DNA from: Oceanobacillus_B kapialis
Lineage (GTDB): Bacteria > Bacillota > Bacilli > Bacillales > Amphibacillaceae
Strand: one strand, 5' to 3'
DNA length: 23,671 nt
Assembly (NCBI RefSeq): GCF_042685265.1
Contig: NZ_JBHUMX010000008.1
Both the position numbers and the translations under genes were made by a program. The notes under the pieces were generated by a model. That model was not told the DNA's origin and did not search any database. It saw only the letters and a program-made list of their open reading frames with translations. This document shows, piece by piece, positions 8,140-15,353 of the stretch; within the stretch, counting starts at the first letter, position 1; each line of letters starts with the position of its first letter.

Positions 8140-9651
8140 TTGTTTATGGGTAAAGTTGGACAGGTTTTTTGGATATCATTACTTATATCCGCTGTGTTTG
8201 TGTTATGGGGTGTACTTGCACCATCAAATCTAGAAAATATTACATCACAAGCACAAAACTTTTTGACGGCAAATTTCGGATGGTTTTATATTGTTACGGT
8301 CTCTATTTTTCTAATCTTTTCTATCTACCTGATTTTTAGCCGTTTTGGAAAAATGCGCTTAGGTAAAAAAGGTGATAAACCAGAATATAATAAAGTTACT
8401 TGGTTTGCCATGTTATTCGGTGCTGGTATGGGAATCGGTATTATCTTCTGGGGAGCTGCCGAACCTTTAACTCACTATGCAGCCCCTCCTGAGGCGGATC
8501 CAGAAACCGTGGAAGCAGCTAAAAATGCACTTCGCTACTCTGTATTTCACTGGGGATTACACACATGGGCGATCTACACAGTCATCGCACTTTCTATCGC
8601 TTACTTTAAATTTAAAAGAGGTGCACCAGGGCTTATTAGTGCAACTTTCGAGCCAGTACTAGGTGTGCGAACGAAGGGATGGATCGGTAAAACGATCGAT
8701 ATCATCGCTGTATTTGCTACCATTTTTGGTGTTGCTACATCACTTGGATTAGGAGCCTCCCAAATTAGTGGTGGATTATCCTTTGTGTCAGGTATAGAAA
8801 ATAACTTTAATACACAACTCATTATAATTGGTGTTGTGACGGTATTATTTATGATTTCTGCTTGGTCAGGAATTAGTAAAGGAATTAAGTACTTAAGTAA
8901 TACGAACCTTATATTAGCTGCGTTATTACTGATCTTAACTTTAATTATAGGACCAACCGGTTTTATTCTAAATACGTTTATCTCCACAGTCGGATCCTAT
9001 GTTGAATCATTACCAGCTTTAAGCTTTCAAACCGGCTCATTTGATGAAGACTTTAATGGCTGGGTTCAAGGCTGGACCGTCTTCTATTGGGCATGGTTTA
9101 TCGCATGGTCTCCATTTGTCGGAACCTTTATTGCACGTATCTCCAAAGGAAGAACAATTCGCGAATTTGTAATCGGCGTACTCTTCCTTCCAAGTATTGT
9201 TTGTGCACTATGGTTCGTCGTATTTGGTGGATCAGCATTATTCCAAGAACTCAACGGCGTTACAGATGGACTAACAGGTCTAGCACAAGAGGAAACATTG
9301 TTTGCGTTATTTGAATCATTCCCATATGCATCTGTATTAATTGTCGTAGCCATCTTGTTAATCACTACCTTCTTCATTACGTCTGCTGACTCAGCAACCT
9401 TCGTTCTGGGTATGCAAACGACAAACGGTAGTCTTAACCCACCTAATAAAATTAAAATGACATGGGGAGTTATTCAAGCGGCAACTGCTGCAGTATTACT
9501 TGCAACAGGCGGACTAAATGCCTTACAGACCGCCTCGATCGTCTCGGCGTTTCCATTCGCCTTTATCTTACTGTTTATGATGGTATCCTTACTCAAAGCA
9601 TTGAATGAGGATTATTATAAAGAGAAAAGTATAAGTGATCGTAAGAAGTAA
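8140..9651 (+). CDS. BCCT-family compatible-solute (glycine betaine/choline/carnitine type) transporter
   Basis: A 503-residue, about 12-helix sodium-coupled symporter for quaternary-ammonium osmoprotectants. The family signature is clear: GAGMGIGIIFWGAAEP at about 94-109 (glycine-rich substrate stretch of helix 3, with the MGIG form common in betaine carriers) and GWTVFYWAWFIAWSPFVG at about 311-328 (tryptophan-rich helix 8 motif). FGVATSLGLGASQISGGL (196-213) is also conserved. TTG at 8140 has GGAG 6 nt upstream; ATG at 8146 is the alternative and changes only two residues. It resembles OpuD/BetL-type Bacillus carriers in length. It stands alone, ends in its own terminator and is divergent from a TetR-family gene. 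Exact substrate is inference. Confidence 0.92.
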   Translation: MFMGKVGQVFWISLLISAVFVLWGVLAPSNLENITSQAQNFLTANFGWFYIVTVSIFLIFSIYLIFSRFGKMRLGKKGDKPEYNKVTWFAMLFGAGMGIGIIFWGAAEPLTHYAAPPEADPETVEAAKNALRYSVFHWGLHTWAIYTVIALSIAYFKFKRGAPGLISATFEPVLGVRTKGWIGKTIDIIAVFATIFGVATSLGLGASQISGGLSFVSGIENNFNTQLIIIGVVTVLFMISAWSGISKGIKYLSNTNLILAALLLILTLIIGPTGFILNTFISTVGSYVESLPALSFQTGSFDEDFNGWVQGWTVFYWAWFIAWSPFVGTFIARISKGRTIREFVIGVLFLPSIVCALWFVVFGGSALFQELNGVTDGLTGLAQEETLFALFESFPYASVLIVVAILLITTFFITSADSATFVLGMQTTNGSLNPPNKIKMTWGVIQAATAAVLLATGGLNALQTASIVSAFPFAFILLFMMVSLLKALNEDYYKEKSISDRKK

Positions 9652-9689
9652 CAGATTCTAAGTTAAGTTAGCGGCATTATGAAAAGTTG

Positions 9690-9746
9690 AAGGCCTATTA
9701 TCATTCGAAATGCTATCTTCGTTTAATAATAGGCCTTTTGATTTTG
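9690..9746 (+). terminator. Intrinsic terminator of the BCCT gene
   Basis: AAGGCCTATTAT (9690-9701) pairs with ATAATAGGCCTT (9726-9737) in a perfect 12-bp stem with a 24-nt loop, followed by TTTTGATTTT. Confidence 0.85.
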
Positions 9747-9760
9747 TGAGTTAGCGTGGG

Positions 9761-10125
9761 GTGTGGTTGATTGGATTGTGGTTGTGGTTGATTGAACTGC
9801 AATCTTGGTTGATGGCTCTGCACCTTTGGTTGATTGAACTGCAATCTTGGTTGATGGCTCTGCATCTTTGGTTGATTGAACTACAATCTTGGTTGATGGC
9901 TCTGCACCTTTGGTTGATTGAACTGCATCTTTGGTTGATGGCTCTGCAACACCGGTTGATTGATCAACAATCTCGGTTGATTACGCTGCAACACCGGTTG
10001 ATTGATCAACAATCTCGGTTGATTACGCTGCAACACCGGTTGATTGATCAACAATCTCGGTTGATTACGCTGCAACACTGGTTGATTGATCAACAATTTC
10101 GGTCGATTACGCTGCACCATTGATC
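9761..10125. repeat. Second 42-bp tandem array, two sub-blocks
   Basis: Block A (about 9785-9950) has four 42-bp units built on TTGGTTGATTGAACTGC plus TTGGTTGATGGCTCTGC, with starts at about 9785, 9827, 9869 and 9911. Block B (9951-10118) has four exact 42-bp steps (starts 9951, 9993, 10035, 10077), each with GTTGATTGATCAAC, a near-palindrome, and CGGTTGATTACGCTGCAAC. The shared word GGTTGATT recurs every 20-22 bp, as in the array at 1925-2920. No unique spacers are present and no translated protein is convincing. Confidence 0.93.
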
Positions 10126-10187
10126 AAACAGCTCTCAAGGTCGACTAAACTACGGAATTGGTTACACTAATTTCACGTCCAATCTCA

Positions 10188-10240
10188 TAAAGTGAAACTT
10201 CATTTGGTGGGTTCCTTACTGCCAGTTAAGTCGGGATAAA
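10188..10240 (+). repeat. Dispersed two-hairpin repeat, short (deleted) copy
   Basis: It has the left edge ATAAAGTGAAACTTCATTT and the right edge TACTGCCAGTTAAG then CGGGATAAAT of the element seen complete at 20301-20463, but about 110 nt of the middle are missing. It lies between array 2 and the gnd terminator. Confidence 0.8.
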
Positions 10241-10250
10241 TTGCAAAATG

Positions 10251-10292
10251 AAAAACCCGGCTACTGCAGACTTAAGCAGTAGCCGGGTTTTT
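10251..10292 (-). terminator. Intrinsic terminator of gnd (bidirectional shape)
   Basis: AAAAACCCGGCTACTGC (10251-10267) pairs with GCAGTAGCCGGGTTTTT (10276-10292), a 17-bp complementarity including the A and T runs, with an 8-nt loop. It lies 19 bp beyond the gnd stop and could also stop transcription arriving from array 2. Confidence 0.92.
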
Positions 10293-10310
10293 ATTTTAAC
10301 CTATTCAAAC

Positions 10311-11720
10311 TTAAAACCAGCTATGGTGAAATACGCCTTCTTTATCTTTTCGTTCAAAAGTATGGGCACCGAAGTAATCACGCTGGGCCTGAATAAGGTT
10401 TGCTGGCAGATCCTCACTGCGATAGCTGTCATAGTAAGCAATAGCGCTGGATAGTGTTGGAACAGCAATACCATTTTTAATTGCCACAGCTACAACCTCG
10501 CGAAGTGCTGACTGGTAGCCTTCAACGATCTCTTTAAAATATGGATCAAGCAGCAAGTTTTTTAGTTCAGGATCGCGATCATAAGCTTCTTTAATTTTTT
10601 GCAAGAAGTGTGCCCGAATAATACAGCCGCCACGCCAGATCATGGCGATATCTCCGTATTTTAAATCCCATCCATTTTCTTCAGATTGGGCACGCATTTG
10701 CGCAAAACCTTGTGCGTATGAACAAATTTTACTCATGTACAGTGCTTTGCGAATTGCCTCAATAAGCTCTTTCTTATCTCCGTCATAAGCCTTTGGTGCA
10801 GGTCCGGATAGAACGCCGCTTGCATGAACACGTTCTTCTTTTAAAGAAGAAATGTAACGAGCAAATACAGACTCTGTAATTAATGGTAGTGGTACTCCTA
10901 AATCAAGGGCATTTTTACTTGTCCACTTTCCAGTACCTTTTTGGCCGGCTTTATCAAGGATGACATCTACCATTGGTTTTCCAGTTTCTTCATCTTTTTG
11001 CGTGAAGATATCTGCTGTAATTTCGATTAAGTAGCTGTCAAGCTCGCCTTTGTTCCATTCGGTAAATACTTCATGTAATTCCTCTGCTTCCAAGCCCAAT
11101 ACGTGCTTCAGAATGAAGTATGCTTCGGAGATTAATTGCATATCTCCATATTCGATTCCATTGTGCACCATTTTCACATAGTGCCCTGCTCCATCTGGTC
11201 CAATGTATGTTGTACAGCTTTCCCCGTCTACTTTTGCTGCAATGGCTTCAAAGATTGGGGCAACCAAATCATAAGCTTCTTTTTGCCCACCAGGCATGAT
11301 TGATGGGCCTTTCAATGCACCTTCTTCTCCACCTGATACGCCTGTACCGATGAAGTGAATGCCAGATTCGCTTAAGCTCTTATTCCTACGAATCGTATCT
11401 TCAAACAAGGTATTACCACCATCTATTAAAATGTCGCCTTTTTCTAAGTATGGTTTTAACGACTCAATTGTCGCATCTGTTGCTGGTCCTGCTTTCACCA
11501 TCAACATAATTTTACGAGGCTTTTCCAATGATTGAACAAATTCTTCAATCGTGCTGCTTCCTACAAAGTTCTTTCCATTTGCTTCTTCCTTTAAAAATGC
11601 TTCGGTTTTCTCAGGAGAGCGGTTAAACACAGCAACCGAATATCCTCTACTTTCAATATTTAAGGCAAGGTTTTTTCCCATTACGGCCAAGCCAATAACG
11701 CCAATTTGCTGTTTTGCCAT
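10311..11720 (-). CDS. gnd: 6-phosphogluconate dehydrogenase, decarboxylating
   Basis: A 469-residue cytosolic enzyme that oxidises 6-phosphogluconate to ribulose 5-phosphate and CO2, normally with NADP, in the oxidative pentose phosphate pathway. The Rossmann motif is GVIGLAVMGKNLAL (7-20); NRS at 33-35 fits NADP preference; the substrate loop VSGGEEGALKGPSIMPGG is at about 128-145; catalytic Lys183 and His186, Asn187, Glu190 lie in YVKMVHNGIEYGD. The C-terminal FHHSW stretch is conserved. Length equals the NADP-dependent Bacillus enzyme (GndA/YqjI). The ATG at 11720 is chosen because AAGGA lies 7 nt upstream and the protein then begins MAKQQIGVIG; the longer frame to 11792 adds 24 residues unlike the family. 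It is downstream of the TagO-like gene with a 126-bp gap. Zwf, the preceding oxidative step, is encoded 10 kb away. Confidence 0.95.
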   Translation of the reverse strand: MAKQQIGVIGLAVMGKNLALNIESRGYSVAVFNRSPEKTEAFLKEEANGKNFVGSSTIEEFVQSLEKPRKIMLMVKAGPATDATIESLKPYLEKGDILIDGGNTLFEDTIRRNKSLSESGIHFIGTGVSGGEEGALKGPSIMPGGQKEAYDLVAPIFEAIAAKVDGESCTTYIGPDGAGHYVKMVHNGIEYGDMQLISEAYFILKHVLGLEAEELHEVFTEWNKGELDSYLIEITADIFTQKDEETGKPMVDVILDKAGQKGTGKWTSKNALDLGVPLPLITESVFARYISSLKEERVHASGVLSGPAPKAYDGDKKELIEAIRKALYMSKICSYAQGFAQMRAQSEENGWDLKYGDIAMIWRGGCIIRAHFLQKIKEAYDRDPELKNLLLDPYFKEIVEGYQSALREVVAVAIKNGIAVPTLSSAIAYYDSYRSEDLPANLIQAQRDYFGAHTFERKDKEGVFHHSWF

Positions 11721-11780
11721 CTGAATTCCTTCTTTCCTACAAGATAAATTGATGTTACCTCTAGCATATACTACGCACAT

Positions 11781-11802
11781 GGTGGAAGTCATCTATTCCA
11801 CC
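11781..11802 (-). promoter_or_regulatory. Inverted repeat in the gnd leader
   Basis: GGTGGAA (11781-11787) and TTCCACC (11796-11802) form a 7-bp inverted repeat 60 bp upstream of the gnd start. No T-run follows, so it is not an obvious terminator; an operator or leader hairpin is possible. Confidence 0.35.
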
Positions 11803-11846
11803 TTTGCCAATCTATATTCTAAGTTGTACCTATTTTTCGTAATTAT

Positions 11847-12926
11847 TCAACCATCAGAATTTCGTTTTTTCTTGAACAACTTTCCGAAATAATCAATGAC
11901 AGGACGCTTTCCTCCCATGACAATGCCAGCTAGTTCAGCAAAAATATGTAAAAGCGTAAGTACAAACAGTGTAATGACAAAGGAGGTGGTAATCGTCGCA
12001 TTTGAAAACAGAATCGCCATTCCGCCAAATAATGCGCTAAATCCGTAAATGATTAACACAGTTGTACGGTGGCTATAACCTGCATGTAGAATTTGATAAT
12101 GAACATGCTTGTTATCTGCCATCATAATATTTTCCTTGTTATAAGCCCTTCGCACAATGGCAAAAAGGGTATCGAAAATAGGAACTGCCAGCACGATAAC
12201 AGGGATGATAAATCCAAATAGCGCAACATTTTTAAACAACCCAAGCATCGACACAACAGCAATCATATAGCCGAGAAAATTGGACCCAGAATCCCCCATG
12301 TAAATCTTGGCAGGGTAAAAGTTATGAAATAAAAAGCCCATGTTAGCGCCGATTAACACAATGCTTATATAAGCCACGATAAGCTGAGCATCAATTAAAG
12401 CCATAATGAAAATGCTGATTAAAGCAATGGAAGTAACCCCTGTGGCAAGTCCGTCCAAGCCATCAATTAAATTAATGGCATTTGTAATCCCCACTACCCA
12501 AAGTACTGTTATAAGCACACTAACAAATCCCAGTTCCACTGTGCCGAATAGAGGCAAGGTTAGCTTTTCAATAATAAGGCCTGAGGAAACGAGGAATGAA
12601 GCTGCAATCAACTGACCGGTTAGCTTTATAACGGGTCTGATACTAAAACGATCATCTAATGCACCAGTTAGCAGAATGACTAACGCTCCAATTAGAATCT
12701 CTGGTAAATGGGGATGACTAGGTTGCAAATAGAGTGCACCCAAAAAGGCACCAAGGAAAATGGCTATCCCGCCAAGTCTTGGTGTCACTTTCGTATGTAC
12801 TTTCCGGTGGTTGGGGAAATCAACAGCCCCTATCCTTTTTGCAAAGGCTATAACGGGATAGGTTAATAACAAAGCTGAAATGGCTGCTATAAGAAACGCG
12901 ATGATAAAGTCGACATAATTAATCAT
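11847..12926 (-). CDS. tagO: Undecaprenyl-phosphate GlcNAc-1-phosphate transferase, TagO/WecA type
   Basis: A 359-residue polyprenyl-phosphate sugar-1-phosphate transferase with about 10-11 membrane helices. It transfers GlcNAc-1-P from UDP-GlcNAc to undecaprenyl phosphate on the inner face of the membrane, the first step of wall teichoic acid and other wall glycan synthesis. MraY/WecA/TagO family residues are visible: RLGGIAIF (50-57), the Asp-Asp pair 91-92 in GALDDRFS, NLIDGLDGLATG (152-163), MGDSGSNF (210-217) and the cytoplasmic loop HVHYQILHAGYSHR (274-287), which is of TagO/WecA type rather than MraY. RBS AGGAG lies 6 nt before the ATG. A dispersed repeat copy begins 11 bp upstream of the start codon. 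The gene symbol is by family resemblance; another UDP-HexNAc substrate is possible. Confidence 0.85.
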   Translation of the reverse strand: MINYVDFIIAFLIAAISALLLTYPVIAFAKRIGAVDFPNHRKVHTKVTPRLGGIAIFLGAFLGALYLQPSHPHLPEILIGALVILLTGALDDRFSIRPVIKLTGQLIAASFLVSSGLIIEKLTLPLFGTVELGFVSVLITVLWVVGITNAINLIDGLDGLATGVTSIALISIFIMALIDAQLIVAYISIVLIGANMGFLFHNFYPAKIYMGDSGSNFLGYMIAVVSMLGLFKNVALFGFIIPVIVLAVPIFDTLFAIVRRAYNKENIMMADNKHVHYQILHAGYSHRTTVLIIYGFSALFGGMAILFSNATITTSFVITLFVLTLLHIFAELAGIVMGGKRPVIDYFGKLFKKKRNSDG

Positions 12927-12937
12927 ATATTTCTCCT

Positions 12938-13060
12938 ATAAAGTGAAGCTTCATTTGGTGGAATTTTTCCCATACCAAATGTAAGGTGATCAAACCGGTC
13001 CTGCTCTGGCAAGTTAATCTCCCACAAAAGTGAGGCCTTCCGCCAGTTATGCCGGGATAT
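12938..13060 (+). repeat. Dispersed two-hairpin repeat, diverged copy
   Basis: It begins ATAAAGTGAAGCTTCATTT and ends GCCAGTTATGCCGGGATAT. The first hairpin is kept (CATTTGGT with ACCAAATG) and the second is weaker (CTGGC with GCCAG around CTCCCAC and GTGAGG). It fills much of the 313-bp divergent gap between the TagO-like gene and the subunit-c-like gene; the rest of that gap holds only the promoter given separately. Confidence 0.75.
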
Positions 13061-13182
13061 TTCCTGATGACTGATATTCTAATACTTCTTCATAGAACTT
13101 TCTTAGATTATATCGAAAAATGTAAGTCACTAGCAAGCCTCATCTTTACCTTCCCCATCAAATGAAAACGAACTGTAAAAAA

Positions 13183-13213
13183 CTGAAACATCCTTCCCCT
13201 TCATCCGTATAAT
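13183..13213 (+). promoter_or_regulatory. Sigma-A-like promoter of the subunit-c-like gene
   Basis: TATAAT at 13208-13213 is a perfect -10; the best -35 candidates (CTGAAA at 13183 or TGAAAC at 13184) are weak with an 18-19 bp spacer. AAGGAGGTG follows at 13224-13232. Confidence 0.45.
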
Positions 13214-13239
13214 GTAAAGAGTAAAGGAGGTGAAGCAAC

Positions 13240-13641
13240 ATGGCCTATTATTTTGTCGCTGCGGCAGCCCTGGCAGCTATTCCGCTACTTATCCTTTTTA
13301 AAGTATTAGTTAGTAAATTAAAGGAAAATCCAGAATCACTAGCAAACATCCAACAAAAATTCTTTATGGGTGTTGCAATTAGCGAAGCAATTCCGCTTTT
13401 ATTAATTATATATGGTTACATAAATCTTGAACCCGTGGATTCTATACAAGAGCTGTATATCCCAGGCATCATTATTCTATTTATTATGGCATATGCTATT
13501 TTCTTTATTTTTCTGCAAAAAAACGTGGATGTTACACCAGAGGCTAAGCCGACTGTTCAGTCATTTACCTTCATTAGCATCGCTCTTGCTATGAGTGTTC
13601 CTATTATTGCACTCGTTTCGTTATTTATGATGGTGCCGTAA
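13240..13641 (+). CDS. Four-helix membrane protein resembling ATP synthase subunit c (V-type K-like)
   Basis: A 133-residue, four-helix membrane protein of unknown function. The first half reads like an F-type subunit c hairpin: an Ala-rich helix 1 (residues 3-25), a polar loop with ENPE (29-32) where subunit c has RQPE, then QQKFFMGVAISEAIPLLLI, in which Glu49 falls where the ion-binding carboxylate of the c ring lies. The second half repeats the pattern: helix 3 (about 73-92) and FISIALAMSVPIIALV (111-126), where Met118 replaces the carboxylate. The glycine-rich GxGxG packing motif of true c-subunit helix 1 is missing. So it looks like a duplicated proteolipid, but it is not part of an atp operon. 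AAGGAGGTG gives a very strong RBS. I do not recognise a named gene; an ordinary conserved small membrane protein of Bacilli is the alternative. Confidence 0.7.
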   Translation: MAYYFVAAAALAAIPLLILFKVLVSKLKENPESLANIQQKFFMGVAISEAIPLLLIIYGYINLEPVDSIQELYIPGIIILFIMAYAIFFIFLQKNVDVTPEAKPTVQSFTFISIALAMSVPIIALVSLFMMVP

Positions 13642-13667
13642 ACTTCTTATTAAATGATACCCTAATG

Positions 13668-13693
13668 GTTTGATAGTTGAAAAAGCCGGGTAC
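13668..13693 (+). promoter_or_regulatory. Sigma-B-like promoter of the stress-protein gene
   Basis: GTTTGA (13668-13673), a 14-bp spacer and GGGTAC (13688-13693) match the Bacillus sigma-B consensus (GTTTAA, 12-14 bp, GGGTAT) at 5 of 6 bases in each half. It stands about 32 bp before the start codon. Confidence 0.7.
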
Positions 13694-13724
13694 CTCTTTA
13701 CTAACCAAAAGGAGGGACCCTTTA

Positions 13725-14066
13725 ATGGAACCTAAATTTAAAATTTACCATAATGACGAGCATTTAAACGAAGCGATTGATAAACTTCGCAACGACGGTG
13801 TACCGGACGATGATATCTATATTCTATCTATAGATAATGATCATGATCGTAGAGCTCGAAAAGAAACAGATGCCAATAAAATTGGTGCTAAGGTAACTGG
13901 TGTTAGTACTGCCCTTAAAAATGTTTTCAAAGGGAAAGGAGACACCATTCGATCGAAGTTAAACGAAATCGGCTTTGTTAAATCAAAATCAGAGCAATTA
14001 AAGGTCGAATTAGACAAAGGAAAAACCTTACTCGTTGTAACAAACCAGGAACAAATAGATATTTAA
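13725..14066 (+). CDS. YflT/GSP17M-like general stress protein
   Basis: A 113-residue, soluble, highly charged protein. MEPKFKIYHNDEHLNEAIDK at the start and the following DDDIYILSID resemble the general stress protein 17M family (YflT): a beta strand, then a helix that carries a residue pattern read as increment of an element index, then DDI..L. Molecular function is unknown in the family; members are induced by sigma-B in B. subtilis. The start at 13725 is preferred because AAAAGGAGGG lies 8 nt upstream; the open frame upstream to 13677 would overlap the sigma-B-like promoter. A strong terminator follows, so it is a one-gene unit just before the gas vesicle operon. Confidence 0.75.
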   Translation: MEPKFKIYHNDEHLNEAIDKLRNDGVPDDDIYILSIDNDHDRRARKETDANKIGAKVTGVSTALKNVFKGKGDTIRSKLNEIGFVKSKSEQLKVELDKGKTLLVVTNQEQIDI

Positions 14067-14076
14067 GTGGTTACAT

Positions 14077-14121
14077 GCCTACAGGAGAGAAATAACACTT
14101 CTGTAGGCTTTTTTGTTTTTT
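14077..14121 (+). terminator. Intrinsic terminator of the stress-protein gene
   Basis: GCCTACAG (14077-14084) pairs with CTGTAGGC (14101-14108), followed by TTTTTTGTTTTTT. It separates this gene from the gvp operon. The 174 bp between it and the gvp promoter are AT-rich and hold no gene that I can see. Confidence 0.88.
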
Positions 14122-14295
14122 CTAAAGCCAAATCTTTTTTTACACATTTTTACTGAAAATGTAACCAAACGTTAAACTTTGTCATCTTTTCCTATACATC
14201 CTTTCTATCTTCCTATTTTTTATTTCAAACAGATAAGCAGAAAGAAATAATCCGTGAAATTTTTGGAAATTTAGTGAAATGAATCTTTAGTCCAG

Positions 14296-14321
14296 GTTTC
14301 AACCTCTTCCCTATTGGCTAT
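14296..14321 (+). promoter_or_regulatory. Sigma-B-like promoter of the gas vesicle operon
   Basis: GTTTCA (14296-14301), a 14-bp spacer and GGCTAT (14316-14321) each match the sigma-B consensus at 5 of 6 bases, with the same spacer as the stress gene upstream. It lies about 50 bp before the gvpP start. No better sigma-A promoter was found in this gap by eye. Confidence 0.55.
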
Positions 14322-14373
14322 AGCTTATTAATCTGTCAACAAATACATGTGATCCCCAGAAAGGAGTAAGCAA

Positions 14374-14835
14374 GTGTGTGACAAGGATAATCAATCATTA
14401 CCAAGCCAACAAAAGACACCTAAACAACAGACGGTCGTCCCATATGCTCTTGCCGGAGGCTTAGTCGGGGCAAGTTTCGGCTATCTGGCAAGCCCGGAAA
14501 ATGGGAAAAAGATCGTAAATCAGTTCAGCAGATCAACATTCGTCAGAGCGGCTGGAAGAGAAGTCATGCGAACAGCCCAAGATTTGTTAACAGAACAAGC
14601 AATGTTTGCATTACGACAGAGTGCGACTGGATATATGCAGAAATACGCAGGTAATAACGCAGCAAAAGATCAAGGCATGGCATCAAATGACTTGGAAAAT
14701 AACCAACATCATTTCCAGGAAAAGTATGAGGAATTGAAAGAAGAAAATAAAGACCTGCAAAATAACTTGCAACGCATTGAGGAGAAATTAAACAAACTAC
14801 TCGAGGTATCCAGTCAGAAAGGTGATTCCACTTAA
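14374..14835 (+). CDS. gvpP: Gas vesicle accessory protein GvpP-like (YtxH-like)
   Basis: A 153-residue protein opening the operon, in the place of gvpP in the P. megaterium cluster. A short YtxH-like segment, ALAGGLVGASFGYLASPENG (about 25-44), is a glycine-rich hydrophobic stretch followed by SPENGKK. The C-terminal third (about 112-150) is a charged coiled coil with heptad-like KYEELKEENKDLQNNLQRIE. The start is GTG at 14374, supported by AAAGGAG 7 nt upstream. The 11-bp gap to the next gene implies co-transcription. P proteins are not shell components and their role is not settled. The same YtxH-plus-coiled-coil layout recurs in GvpT at the far end of the operon. Assignment rests on position and layout. 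Confidence 0.7.
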   Translation: MCDKDNQSLPSQQKTPKQQTVVPYALAGGLVGASFGYLASPENGKKIVNQFSRSTFVRAAGREVMRTAQDLLTEQAMFALRQSATGYMQKYAGNNAAKDQGMASNDLENNQHHFQEKYEELKEENKDLQNNLQRIEEKLNKLLEVSSQKGDST

Positions 14836-14846
14836 GGGGGAATTGA

Positions 14847-15329
14847 ATGGCAGAAATAGTCAAGAAAACAGCTAAAAAAGTTGCGAAAAAGGCCCTTGAG
14901 AAAACTCCAGATGCTATTGAAGACAAAGCAAAGGATAAAATGCAGGAAAAGGCCACGGAGTTGATGAAGGATAAAGTGGAAGAAAAGGCTCAAGCTCAGG
15001 CAAATACAGCTGCCGAGAAGCTTCAAAAAGCCAAGGAAGAAAACAGCAAGAAGGTTCACTCGCGAGCAGAAAAGGCAAAAGACAAAATGCAAGATAGCCT
15101 GCTGGCGGTCCGAGATAAATTAAGTGACGCCAAGGAAGCTGGCGAGGAATTTCAAGAGAAAATTAGTGACGGAAACCGTTCAAGCAACAAACGAACCTTA
15201 AAAGGGCCGCAAGATATCAAAGGAATTTCCAATATCAAAGGTATTAGTAACATTAAAAGCGTGGCAGATATCAAAAAAGCAAGTGACCTTAAGTCATCAA
15301 GTGAATTGAAAACATTAGGTTCAAAATAA
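14847..15329 (+). CDS. gvpQ: Gas vesicle accessory protein GvpQ-like
   Basis: A 160-residue, very lysine- and glutamate-rich, largely helical protein in the gvpQ position. Residues 1-110 are full of Lys/Ala/Glu and look like a long amphipathic or coiled helix of the LEA-like kind. Residues about 121-157 form six degenerate hexapeptides of the form S-N-I-K-G-I (DIKGI, SNIKGI, SNIKSV, ADIKKA, SDLKSS, SELKTL), strikingly regular. There is no signal peptide or membrane segment. RBS AGGGGGA stands about 6 nt before the ATG. In P. megaterium gvpP and gvpQ are outside the set of genes sufficient to form vesicles in E. coli, so an auxiliary role is likely. Identification is by gene order and composition. 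Confidence 0.7.
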   Translation: MAEIVKKTAKKVAKKALEKTPDAIEDKAKDKMQEKATELMKDKVEEKAQAQANTAAEKLQKAKEENSKKVHSRAEKAKDKMQDSLLAVRDKLSDAKEAGEEFQEKISDGNRSSNKRTLKGPQDIKGISNIKGISNIKSVADIKKASDLKSSSELKTLGSK

Positions 15330-15353
15330 ACGTTTGCGAAAGGAGAATGAAAA

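Noticed and set aside
9761..10123. A 120-codon repetitive ORF (W-L-I-E-L-Q type) after the BCCT gene
   Set aside because: It is a translation of the tandem array, downstream of a terminator, with no RBS.
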